64,000 nt of DNA. Origin: Bacteroides mediterraneensis (GTDB taxonomy: Bacteria; Bacteroidota; Bacteroidia; Bacteroidales; Bacteroidaceae). Both the position numbers and the translations under genes were made by a program. Shown here one piece after another: positions 9,161 to 18,800 of the stretch (its first letter is position 1; each line of letters begins with the position of its first letter). The DNA lies in assembly GCF_900128455.1 (NCBI RefSeq), contig NZ_LT635783.1, positions 2,965,957-3,029,956 of the forward strand, written 5' to 3'. The notes under the pieces were generated by a model. It searched no databases, was not told the origin of the DNA, and was given only the letters and a program-made list of their open reading frames with translations.

Positions 9161-9964
9161 TCACAGACTTTGGCGAATTCGAACCAGTTTCACAAGCAAG
9201 TCTTCCAGCAAATCCAACTTCAGCATGTTGGCTCCATCACTTTTTGCCTTCGAAGGGTCCTCATGTGTCTCCATAAACAAGCCATCCACACCGACAGCCA
9301 CTCCCGCTTTTGCCATCGTTTCAATGAGCTGAGGCATCCCTCCGGTAACTCCTGAAGTCTGGTTAGGCTGTTGCAAAGAATGGGTCACATCCAGAATAAC
9401 CGGATGTCCAAATGACTGCATTTCGGGAATACCTCTATAATCCACAATCAAATCCTGATAACCAAACGTAGTCCCACGTTCTGTCAACATCACTTGAGCG
9501 TTTCCCGCCTCTACCACCTTATCTGCCGCAAATCGCATGGCAGCCGGTGAAAGGAACTGCCCCTTCTTGATATTGACTATCTTTCCCGTACGGGCAGCCG
9601 CTACCAACAAATCGGTCTGACGGCAAAGAAAAGCGGGAATCTGCAGAATATCCACATATTCAGCAGCCATTTCTGCTTCCGGTGCCGTATGGATATCTGT
9701 CACCACAGGTACATCAAACGTACTCCGCACCTTCGCCAGAATCTTCAATGCCTTTTCATCTCCAATGCCTGTAAAAGAATCCAGACGTGAACGGTTCGCT
9801 TTCCGGTAAGAACCCTTGAACACATAAGGGATATGCAACTTATCCGTAATCTTCACAACCCGTTCCGCAATACGAAGAGCCATATCCTCTCCTTCTATCA
9901 CACACGGTCCAGCCAACAGGAAAAACATATCCTCTCGCTTCAATTCAGAAATATTCTTTATCAT
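9161..9964 (-). CDS. kdsA: 3-deoxy-8-phosphooctulonate synthase
   Basis: The 267-residue enzyme condenses arabinose-5-phosphate and phosphoenolpyruvate to KDO-8-phosphate, the first committed step towards the KDO of lipopolysaccharide. Visible family motifs are AGPCVIEGEDMA (residues 18-29), FKGSYRKANRSRLDSFTGIG, DIHTAPEA and DVTHSLQQPN. It is cytoplasmic. It begins one base after the dagK stop codon, so translation is probably coupled within the miaA-dagK-kdsA-porin operon. Confidence 0.97.
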   Translation of the reverse strand: MIKNISELKREDMFFLLAGPCVIEGEDMALRIAERVVKITDKLHIPYVFKGSYRKANRSRLDSFTGIGDEKALKILAKVRSTFDVPVVTDIHTAPEAEMAAEYVDILQIPAFLCRQTDLLVAAARTGKIVNIKKGQFLSPAAMRFAADKVVEAGNAQVMLTERGTTFGYQDLIVDYRGIPEMQSFGHPVILDVTHSLQQPNQTSGVTGGMPQLIETMAKAGVAVGVDGLFMETHEDPSKAKSDGANMLKLDLLEDLLVKLVRIRQSL

Positions 9965-9965
9965 A

Positions 9966-10898
9966 TCAATTAGGTATTATCAAAGTTATCGCTTCGGGGG
10001 CAATGGTTATCTCAATAGGGAAATGACGGTCCAGCCAAAGACGTCCGTCCAAGCTGACTTCCGCATTCTGGGCCCGTAACACTTTTACACAACGTGTGCG
10101 ATAAGGCTTTACAATCTTATGATTCAGCAACCTGCCTTGCTGCAACATCCACAAACCAGAAATCAACTGGCGAAGTTCCGGCCGATACACGATTGAAACA
10201 TCAAGCCAACCGTTATAAGGAACTGCACTAGGGGTAAGTCCATAGCCGTAGGCACTTCCTACCGCTACCGCCATTATACGCCCCCGGATATGCTCATCAT
10301 TCACCTTCAGATGCATCCGGTATAATTTCCGTTCAAAGGCCACTAAGAACAAAGAAGCCAGATAAGAAATCAATGGAATTCCCCAAAACCTTCGGGTTTC
10401 ATTGGTAATCCGCACAATCCGAGCCCCGAGTCCCATATAAACCGCATTCAAAAAATAACGGGTCTGATGTTGTTCTCCATCAAAGTAACAGAATACTCCA
10501 ATGTCGATTTTCCGCAAGCGACGGTTAATCAACACATCTACCGCCATTTTATAATCGTCCGAACTTAATCCCCAGTATTTGGCAAAGTCATTTCCGATTC
10601 CATTCGGAATAATTCCCAATGCAATTTTCTGTTTGTCTTCCACCTCGGAATTCATAATGCCATTCAACGCATCATTCATGGCCCCGTCTCCTCCCACCAC
10701 CACAATGGTAAGATATCCGTTATTTGCCATCGTTTTTGCCAGACGCTCCACAGACCCAAATCCTTCCGACTGCACATAGTCATACTTCACCTTACACTCA
10801 TCCATGTAAGCACGAATATTCTGCCAGCGCTTCTGGGCTTTACGACTTCCGGCCTTCGGGTTATATATCACCCCCCATCTGTCTGGTTCTACTGCCAT
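9966..10898 (-). CDS. Diacylglycerol kinase-catalytic domain (YegS/LCB5) lipid kinase
   Basis: The 310-residue protein has the nucleotide-binding IYNPKAGSRKAQKRW at the N-terminus and the catalytic loop VGGDGAMNDALNG near residues 68-80, both diagnostic of the DAGK_cat domain. A C-terminal beta-sandwich follows. It probably phosphorylates a membrane lipid such as diacylglycerol or a sphingoid base (Bacteroides make sphingolipids); which one cannot be told. It sits between miaA (6-base gap) and kdsA (1-base gap), linking it to envelope-lipid genes. Confidence 0.88.
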   Translation of the reverse strand: MAVEPDRWGVIYNPKAGSRKAQKRWQNIRAYMDECKVKYDYVQSEGFGSVERLAKTMANNGYLTIVVVGGDGAMNDALNGIMNSEVEDKQKIALGIIPNGIGNDFAKYWGLSSDDYKMAVDVLINRRLRKIDIGVFCYFDGEQHQTRYFLNAVYMGLGARIVRITNETRRFWGIPLISYLASLFLVAFERKLYRMHLKVNDEHIRGRIMAVAVGSAYGYGLTPSAVPYNGWLDVSIVYRPELRQLISGLWMLQQGRLLNHKIVKPYRTRCVKVLRAQNAEVSLDGRLWLDRHFPIEITIAPEAITLIIPN

Positions 10899-10904
10899 AT
10901 CCGT

Positions 10905-11816
10905 TTAATTTATCAAGTCCATAATTCGTTTTACATTCTCCTCGGTCGAAGACTCCGCATTGATCCAATGAATGTGGAATCCTCTTCTTTCCATGCCTCT
11001 GAACCATGTCATCTGCCGCTTCGCAAACTGATGTATGGCTATTTCAAGTTGAGTGAACATCTCCTCATACGAAAGCTTTCCAATCACATACAAGGTCAGA
11101 TATTTATACTCCAGTCCATAATAAATCAAATCATCCGGATGGATACCCTCAGCCAACAAGGATTTTACCTCATCCACCATCCCTTCCTCCAGACGTTTCT
11201 TTAATCGGCGCGTAATCTTTTCCCTTCGTAATTCCCGGTCAATATCTACTCCGACAACCAGACTTTTTATTTCCGGGAAAGAACGGGCATTTACATCCTG
11301 CCTTAAATAATATTCTTCTATTTCAATGGCGCGGATAGCCCGCTTCACGGTATCCACATCGGTAGAATTATGCAATTTCTTATAACGTCCTAAGATTTCG
11401 GTCAATTCCGGCAAAGACTTGGAAGACAAACGCTCACGCAACTCCTTATTTTCCGGTACGGGAAGAAGACGATATCCTTTCAAGACAGATTCCAGATACA
11501 TTCCTGTTCCCCCGCATAAAATCGGTACAAGCCCTCTGGACTTCATATCTTCATACGCCACTAAAAAATCCCGCTGGTATTCAAAAACATTATATTTATA
11601 TCCCGGCTCCACAATATCAATCAAATGATATGGAACCCGATACCCATCTACCACATAATCCGACAAATCCTTGCCTGTTCCCAAATCCATCTTACGATAC
11701 ACCTGACGGCTGTCACCACTAATAATCTCCGTTTTCAAATGAGCTGCCAATGCAGCAGCTAAGGACGTTTTTCCGGAAGCCGTAGGACCAAGTATCGTAA
11801 TCAAATCATAATTCAT
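10905..11816 (-). CDS. miaA: tRNA dimethylallyltransferase
   Basis: The 303-residue enzyme transfers a dimethylallyl group to A37 of tRNAs that read UNN codons. The P-loop GPTASGKTSLAAALA, the SGDSRQVYRKMDLGTGK loop and the RAIRAIEIEEYY segment match MiaA. The ATG at 11816 is chosen over 11885 because a -7 promoter box lies at 11843-11850, which would make the longer start untranscribed, and because family members start just before the P-loop. It heads the operon with dagK, kdsA and a porin. Confidence 0.96.
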   Translation of the reverse strand: MNYDLITILGPTASGKTSLAAALAAHLKTEIISGDSRQVYRKMDLGTGKDLSDYVVDGYRVPYHLIDIVEPGYKYNVFEYQRDFLVAYEDMKSRGLVPILCGGTGMYLESVLKGYRLLPVPENKELRERLSSKSLPELTEILGRYKKLHNSTDVDTVKRAIRAIEIEEYYLRQDVNARSFPEIKSLVVGVDIDRELRREKITRRLKKRLEEGMVDEVKSLLAEGIHPDDLIYYGLEYKYLTLYVIGKLSYEEMFTQLEIAIHQFAKRQMTWFRGMERRGFHIHWINAESSTEENVKRIMDLIN

Positions 11817-11842
11817 AAAACCCAAATTGAGAAGTTCGGCAA

Positions 11843-11850
11843 CAAAGATA
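11843..11850 (-). promoter_or_regulatory. -7 promoter box of the miaA operon
   Basis: Minus-strand TATCTTTG, 26 bases upstream of the chosen miaA ATG. Confidence 0.55.
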
Positions 11851-11882
11851 ACCTTTTTCTGCACATCAAGCATGATAATGAG

Positions 11883-11918
11883 CAAAAAAAAGCCGCCAGG
11901 AAAATCCTGACGGCTTTC
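11883..11918 (-). terminator. gapA terminator
   Basis: The stem AGCCGTCAGGA / TCCTGGCGGCT has one wobble and a TTTT loop, and is followed on the minus strand by eight Ts. It lies just beyond the gapA stop. Confidence 0.93.
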
Positions 11919-11938
11919 GCTATATGGTTTTAAACTAA

Positions 11939-12961
<1,023 letters not shown>

Positions 12962-13053
12962 TTAAAGGTTTTATAATTGCTTTATAAACACTCACTCTGT
13001 CTGTAACCAAAGAGAAGTATTAAAATGTCATCCCTTTCTCCCTGATTGCGATG

Positions 13054-13082
13054 CAAAAATAAGTATTTCTTTTGAAAGTCAA
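13054..13082 (-). promoter_or_regulatory. gapA promoter
   Basis: Minus-strand TATTTTTG (13054-13061) has TTG (13080-13082) 18 bases upstream. The 5' UTR would be about 100 bases long; no stable structure is obvious in it. Confidence 0.6.
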
Positions 13083-13191
13083 TCAAGAAATAGGAGAAAA
13101 TTTAATCAAAAACAATCAGCTTTTACACCTTATTTATATATAAGGGCATTTTTTATTTCATTTTTACTTCTCAAAAACGTAATTTGCAATC

Positions 13192-14145
13192 TCAATATAC
13201 CAAATTGACATTGTCAATCCATAGCTTATTGCCAGGTGAGCCTACAAATGCCCCTCCCATACTGGAGGTGAACTGAAGAATCAAATGAGTGGGATGCTCG
13301 TTTTCTTCGGCCCAGCCTACTTCCTTAATCAGTTTGCTCTCCCCCTTACTGTTGCGGGCATAATATCCGCCTGCCCCCAATTGCATCAAATCGGCCACAT
13401 AACGTTTGTCATGCGTAATATCTCCATACATGATTTCATACGTAGCTCCATTGTGCCATCCCTGCGTCTTGTTATATTTCACAGCCACCGTACCCACTCG
13501 CTTGGCAATGATGTTTCCTTCCGCATCTTCCGTACGTTTCTGCAACAAACACACCATAATGGCACAGTCCTGCCCCGGGACAGTAGATTTCTTGCTGAAT
13601 CCGGTCTGGCGAATGCGATTCGGTTCTCCCGACATTTGAACCTTATAATCATAGCGAATGGCCTTAGGACGCGAAGTAAAAGGCAACCCGGAATTCAACG
13701 CCTTTTCCCCATCTTTAGTTCCGGTAATCGGTTCCTTCATATCCCCAAGAAACATCGAACCAGAAGCCAATACCGTAATATTGACCAATCCAAGCACCTT
13801 TACACTTTCCACATGCGTTTCCAGACGGGCACAATATCCATCCCCCCGCTTTTCGGGATATACACTGGTATTCGTCTTTACAATCCCCATCACCTTCGCC
13901 ATCACGTTGGAATTGCCCCATGGCGAACCACCCTGATTCACATAAGCCACATTCCCATCTATTTCTTTTGTCGGTCCAAGCTCATACAACAGTTTGGTGT
14001 TTCCCCCAATGATTCCCGATTCATGAATCTTACGCGTTACCCATTGGTCCATATCACCATATTTAATGGGAACAACCTTTTCCTGCGCTTGTATAGCCAA
14101 AGGCATACCAAGCAATACCATACCTATAATCCTATTCAGTTTCAT
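13192..14145 (-). CDS. PCMD domain-containing secreted protein
   Basis: A 317-residue protein from the ATG at 14145, which starts a normal signal peptide (MKLNRIIGMVLLG...IQAQ). The longer frame from 14199 begins inside the terminator of the neighbouring gene and upstream of the -7 box at 14169-14176, so it is rejected. The mature part, with GGSPWGNSNVMAKVMG, a middle tract of beta-strands and the ending KLWIDNVNLVY, looks like the putative carbohydrate metabolism domain (PCMD, PF13201), a jelly-roll fold. It probably binds or acts on glycans at the cell surface; no activity is known. Confidence 0.78.
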   Translation of the reverse strand: MKLNRIIGMVLLGMPLAIQAQEKVVPIKYGDMDQWVTRKIHESGIIGGNTKLLYELGPTKEIDGNVAYVNQGGSPWGNSNVMAKVMGIVKTNTSVYPEKRGDGYCARLETHVESVKVLGLVNITVLASGSMFLGDMKEPITGTKDGEKALNSGLPFTSRPKAIRYDYKVQMSGEPNRIRQTGFSKKSTVPGQDCAIMVCLLQKRTEDAEGNIIAKRVGTVAVKYNKTQGWHNGATYEIMYGDITHDKRYVADLMQLGAGGYYARNSKGESKLIKEVGWAEENEHPTHLILQFTSSMGGAFVGSPGNKLWIDNVNLVY

Positions 14146-14168
14146 ACATAGTCTAAGTTTTCCGGCGG

Positions 14169-14176
14169 CAAATATA
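14169..14176 (-). promoter_or_regulatory. -7 promoter box of the PCMD gene
   Basis: Minus-strand TATATTTG, 23 bases upstream of the ATG at 14145. It touches the downstream edge of the terminator of the preceding SPOR gene. Confidence 0.55.
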
Positions 14177-14210
14177 ATAAAAAAAGCGACTGTATTCATG
14201 CAGCCGCTTC
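14176..14210 (-). terminator. Terminator of the SPOR lipoprotein gene
   Basis: On the minus strand AAGCGGCTG / CAGTCGCTT pairs with one wobble around an 8-base loop and is followed by TTTTTTT. The T-run runs straight into the next gene's promoter. Confidence 0.85.
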
Positions 14211-14253
14211 CAATCCTGATATATGGGATAATAAATCTTATCTATATCACATT

Positions 14254-14748
14254 TTAATACACCCGATACAACAGCCAAGAACCCTGAAAATCTTCACGGT
14301 TAGGATATTTGGCCTTAAATGCGTCTCTTGCCCGGGCAGCCTCGTCTCTCGTGTCAAATGACTCCACTACCACACGATACATGTTACGTTCTGCGTTATA
14401 CACCACTTTGGCATTATAACCGTCTCTGTCAAGCATGGACTTCAGACCATCTGCATTCGCCTTCACACCAAAACTACCGCAAACCACACTGTAAGCTTTC
14501 AGTCCGTCACCAGAAACAAGTTCCACTTTTTCCTCACGCACAGGAGCCGTAGAAACGACAGGTGCAGGCGCCGGAGCAGCCTCTACTGCAGGAGCCTCTG
14601 CCGGTGCTTCTGTAGCAGCCGATGCTTCAGCCAGTTCTTGCTGTTTAGCTTTTTCATAAGCTTTCTTGTAAGCACTTTCACTTGATTTACAAGAAGAGAA
14701 GGCCAATGCAGTGCACAATGCCATTCCCATTACAACTACTTTCTTCAT
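14254..14748 (-). CDS. SPOR domain lipoprotein
   Basis: The protein has 164 residues from the ATG at 14748; the longer frame from 14802 begins upstream of the -7 box and lacks a signal. The signal MKKVVVMGMALCTALAFSSC ends in a lipobox Cys. An Ala/Glu/Pro-rich linker (repeated EAPA) covers about residues 42-75. A C-terminal SPOR domain follows (AYSVVCGSFGVKANADGL ... YRVVVESFDTRDEAARARD), which in other bacteria binds denuded peptidoglycan at the septum. A tethered envelope or division role is inferred. Confidence 0.87.
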   Translation of the reverse strand: MKKVVVMGMALCTALAFSSCKSSESAYKKAYEKAKQQELAEASAATEAPAEAPAVEAAPAPAPVVSTAPVREEKVELVSGDGLKAYSVVCGSFGVKANADGLKSMLDRDGYNAKVVYNAERNMYRVVVESFDTRDEAARARDAFKAKYPNREDFQGSWLLYRVY

Positions 14749-14790
14749 GTTATCTATACAAATTAGATGAATATTCAGTTTAACATGTTG

Positions 14791-14798
14791 CAAAGGTA
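14791..14798 (-). promoter_or_regulatory. -7 promoter box of the SPOR gene
   Basis: Minus-strand TACCTTTG followed by C, 42 bases before the ATG at 14748. Confidence 0.55.
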
Positions 14799-14903
14799 AC
14801 AATATAAAATCTGCCTGACTATTAAAATCAGTTAATTATATACCTTATACCACATAGATATGCATTTTTCGATAAAAAAAGAACAACATATCAGGATTAT
14901 TAT

Positions 14904-14911
14904 TAGATTTG
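14904..14911 (+). promoter_or_regulatory. -7 promoter box of the YtxH operon
   Basis: TAGATTTG, 29 bases upstream of the ATG at 14941. No clear TTTG element is seen at the usual distance. Confidence 0.5.
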
Positions 14912-14940
14912 TAAAGTAATAACTTTTAAAAAGTAGATTT

Positions 14941-15144
14941 ATGAAAGCATTAAGTATCGTAGCAGCATTCTTAGGTGGTGTAACATTAGGAGCTGCAGCA
15001 GGCATTTTGTTTGCTCCGGAAAAAGGCGAAGAAACCCGTAGAAAAATTGCAGAAGTTCTTCGCAAGAAAGGCATTCGGCTGAACCGTGCAGAAATGGAAG
15101 ATTTGGTCGACCAGATAGCAGCAGAAGTAAAAGACGCTGAATAA
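14941..15144 (+). CDS. YtxH domain small membrane protein
   Basis: This 67-residue protein has an N-terminal Gly/Ala-rich transmembrane segment (ALSIVAAFLGGVTLGAAAGILFAPEKGEETRRKI) ending in the APEKG(E/S)ETR signature of YtxH/GvpP-like proteins, then an amphipathic helix. Such proteins are often stress-induced. It is followed by a holin-like protein and a small basic protein on the same strand. This is the same order of types as the YqjD-YqjE-YqjK genes of enterobacteria, which suggests a membrane-associated stress module. That comparison is inference. Confidence 0.85.
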   Translation: MKALSIVAAFLGGVTLGAAAGILFAPEKGEETRRKIAEVLRKKGIRLNRAEMEDLVDQIAAEVKDAE

Positions 15145-15157
15145 ATTTGTCGTAAGT

Positions 15158-15204
15158 ATATAAAGCAGGCTTTTTCCAAGGAAAAGTCTGCTTTATATTT
15201 TTTC
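15158..15204 (+). terminator. Hairpin with T-run between the YtxH and holin-like genes
   Basis: ATAAAGCAG(G/A)C pairs with GTCTGCTTTAT, extended by a TTTTTCC / GGAAAA inner stem, and is followed by ATTTTTT. It probably attenuates readthrough so that the first gene is made in excess of the two behind it. Confidence 0.8.
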
Positions 15205-15222
15205 ATCTTAGAATAACTGCCT

Positions 15223-15591
15223 ATGTTTGCAAACGATAGAAGCATCGACAACCTGGAAGCCCTTTTCAAGGAAGTCAAAAAATACATAGAACTCCAAGGA
15301 CAGTATATTAAGCTCGATTTAGTGGAAAAACTAACCGTACTCCTGTCCACTCTCATACTCATACTCATACTCATTATCCTCAGCATGATGGCGCTATTCT
15401 ATTTCTCATTCATGCTGGTTTATGCCTTGGCCCCATTTGTAGGAAGTCTCATCGGAGGATATGCCATCATCGGAGGTGTCGTCCTCCTTTTGGCGGTTCT
15501 CATCTACCGCATGCGAAAACAATGGATATTCCAACCGATGGTACATTTTCTGGCCCGACTGTTCCTAGACGAATCTACCCCTAAAAAATAA
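15223..15591 (+). CDS. Phage holin superfamily III / DUF1469-like membrane protein
   Basis: The 122-residue protein has a cytosolic N-terminus with an amphipathic helix (residues 8-35), then two adjacent transmembrane helices (about 40-70 and 75-100) and a short basic tail. This is the topology of PF07332 proteins such as YqjE. It is not within a prophage; no phage genes are nearby. It lies seven bases before the next small gene, with which it is surely co-transcribed. Function is unknown. Confidence 0.75.
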   Translation: MFANDRSIDNLEALFKEVKKYIELQGQYIKLDLVEKLTVLLSTLILILILIILSMMALFYFSFMLVYALAPFVGSLIGGYAIIGGVVLLLAVLIYRMRKQWIFQPMVHFLARLFLDESTPKK

Positions 15592-15597
15592 GACATA

Positions 15598-15858
15598 ATG
15601 GACGAGACAAAAAACCCAATCAACTATAGCGTGGAAATCATTTCCCAACTGAGAGCCCAAAAGAAGCAAGAGCTCAGAGACTCAAAGGAACGCATACAGC
15701 GCCTGACTGAAGACTTATTCGCTCCGCAACAAAGTAAAAATAAAATGGAAAATATCATGCAGCATGTCAATGCCGGAATCGCCGCTTACGACGGACTCCG
15801 GACAGGTATCATGATATTCCAACGTATTCACCGTTTTTTTAACCGAAAGAAAAGATAA
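15598..15858 (+). CDS. Small basic protein of the YtxH/holin-like operon
   Basis: This 86-residue protein has no recognised domain. Residues about 14-40 form a charged helix (RAQKKQELRDSKERIQRL) and the last residues are strongly basic (RFFNRKKR). No signal peptide is present, and a weak amphipathic helix in the C-terminal half could touch the membrane. It starts 7 bases after the holin-like gene and stops 9 bases before the tricorn-like protease gene. It corresponds in position and character to YqjK of enterobacteria, though sequence similarity cannot be claimed. Confidence 0.7.
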   Translation: MDETKNPINYSVEIISQLRAQKKQELRDSKERIQRLTEDLFAPQQSKNKMENIMQHVNAGIAAYDGLRTGIMIFQRIHRFFNRKKR

Positions 15859-15866
15859 AATCACTG

Positions 15867-18800
15867 ATGAGAATTCCATTACTTATTGCTGCGCTTGCCA
15901 CATGCAGTGTGGCCGGAGCTGCAGAAAATCCGTTATGGATGCGTTATTGCTCCATCTCTCCCGATGGCAGCACCATTGCATTCTGTTATAAAGGAGACAT
16001 TTATACCGTGGCCTCCACAGGCGGGGAAGCCAAACAGTTAACAACCCACCAGGCTTATGATACCCATCCCATCTGGAGTCCGGATGGAAAACAGATAGCT
16101 TTCGCTTCTTCCCGTCAAGGCAGTATGGATATCTACCTTGTATCCAAAGACGGCGGAACTCCCCAAAGACTGACCACCCACTCCGGAAATGAATTGCCAG
16201 TTACTTTTACTGACGAGGGACACCTTCTATTCAGGGCAAGCGTGATGCCGGATGCGGCAGACCTGTCCTTCCCCAGTTCACAGTTTCCGCAAGTGTATGA
16301 AGTCAGCACCCAAGGAGGACGCCCCGTCTTGTTTTCGTCTTTCCCCATGGAGGACATCAGCGTAGGTAAAGAAGGGACCACCCTGCTCTATCACGATCAG
16401 AAAGGCTACGAAGACCCTTGGCGCAAGCATCATACCTCTTCTATTACGCGTGACATCTGGCTCAGCAAGGAAGACGGCAACCACCAGCGTACTTATCAGA
16501 AACTGACGTCCTTCAACGGAGAAGACCGCAGTCCAATATGGAGTGCCGACAACCAGTCATTCTACTACTTAAGCGAAAAAGGCGGTTCTTTCAACGTGTT
16601 CAAACGAAACCTGGATGGAAGCAATGAGATTCAGCTGACCCATCACACCCAACATCCGGTCCGTTTTCTGTCTGCTTCACGAGACGGCCTTTTATGCTAC
16701 GGCTACGACGGTGAAATCTATACAGTAAAAGAAGGACAATCTCCACAAAAGGTCAATATCCGTATTGTAACAGACCAAACAGAAACCGAACTGGCTCACC
16801 AGATAAGAACCTCTGGGGCTACGGAAATCGCTGTCTCTCCCAATGGAAAAGAAGTGGCTTTCGTACTCCATGGAGATGTATTCGTCACTTCTACCGACTA
16901 CAGAACCACCAAACAAATCACAGATACCCCCGAACAAGAGCGTAGCATAGATTTTTCTCCAGACGGACGAAGCATCGTATATGCCTCCGAACGGAATGGT
17001 ATCTGGCAAATCTATCAGTCTAGCCTTACCGAAAAGGAGGAAAAGTTATTCACTTATGCAACCGGCATCAAGGAAGAACGGCTTACGCAGACACAAGTCA
17101 CCTCTTTCCAACCTCAATACAGCCCGGACGGGAAGAAAGTGGCCTTCCTTGAAAACCGCACGACTTTGCGTGTACTCAACCTGAAAGACAAGTCCGTATG
17201 CACTGCCATGGACGGGAAATATGAGTATTCCTACAGCGACGGAGACCAGTGGTTCCAGTGGAGTCCCGACAGCCGCTGGCTGCTTTGCGGCTATATCGGC
17301 ACAGGCGGATGGAACAACAGCGACGTGGCATTGGTCAATGCTTCCGGCAACGGCGAAATCCATAACCTGACAGAAAGCGGATACAATGATTCCAACGCGA
17401 AATGGGTGCTGGATGGAAAGGCCATGATCTGGGAAAGTGACCGGGCCGGCTACAGAAGCCACGGAAGCTGGGGAGCCGAAAGTGATGTCTACATCATGTT
17501 CTTCGACTTGGATGCCTACGAACGCTTCCGGCTGAGTAAGGAAGAGCTGGCACTCGTAGAAGAAAAAGAGAAAAAGGAGGAAGACAAGGACAAGCAGGAC
17601 GACAAGAAAAAGGACAAAAAGAAAAATAAAGAGAAATCAGAAAAAGAGGAAGTCACCCCTCTCACTTTTGACCTGGAAAATTGCCGTGACCGAATAATCC
17701 GACTGACAGGAAATTCGTCTTTCCTGGGTGATGCCGTACTTTCTCCCAAAGGTGACAAATTGTATTACCAGGCTTCCTTTGAAGATGGAGCCGACTTGTG
17801 GGTACACGATTTGAAGGAACAGAAGACCGAACGTTTGCTCAAGGACATCGGATATGGTTCATTGATTTACAACAAAGAAAACAAACAGCTGTTCTTGTGC
17901 AGCAACGGAGCCATCAAGAAGATAGACACCGAAAAGAACAACATCCAGAATGTTGATTTTGAAGCCATATTCAACTATCGTCCTTACAAGGAACGGGAAT
18001 ATATTTTCAATCACGTATGGCAGCAAGTGCTCGACAAGTTCTATGTGCCCGACCTGCATGGGACCGACTGGAAATTCTACCGTGAAAGCTATGCCCGCTT
18101 CCTGCCATACATCAACAACAACTATGATTTCCAGGAAATGCTGAGCGAACTGCTGGGCGAGCTGAACGGTTCCCATACCGGTGCCCGGTATTATGCTCCG
18201 GGAGCTACCCTCTCCACTGCCTGTCTGGGAGCTTTCTTCGACAACACATACGACGGCGACGGTTTGAAGATACAGGAAATCATCGCCAAAGGTCCGTTTG
18301 CAGTCAAGAAAACCGATGTGACCACGGGATGCATCATCGAAAAGATTGACGGCCAACCGATACTGAAAAATGCGGATTATTTCCCGATGCTGGAAGGAAA
18401 AGCCGGGAAAAACGTACAACTCAGCATTTACAACCCAGCAAATGGCAAACGATTCCAGGTGAGCATCAAACCTATCAGTATGGGGGCCCAGAATGAGCTT
18501 CTTTACAAGCGCTGGGTGAAACGGAATGAAAAAATGGTGGAAAAACTTTCCGGAGGACGCATTGCATACGTACACGTGAAAGGCATGGACAGCCCAAGCT
18601 TCCGCACCGTGTACAGCGAATTGCTGAGCGACCGGAACCGTAACAAGGAAGCGGTCATCGTCGACACCCGTCATAATGGCGGAGGATGGCTTCACGACGA
18701 CCTGGCCACTTTGCTGAGCGGCAAAGAATACCAACGTTTCGTGCCACGTGGACAATACATCGGTAGCGATCCGTTCAATAAATGGCTGAAACCTTCTTGC

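Noticed and set aside
15223-15591. Prophage holin
   Set aside because: No phage structural, lysis or integrase genes are nearby, and the gene belongs to a conserved-looking YtxH operon.
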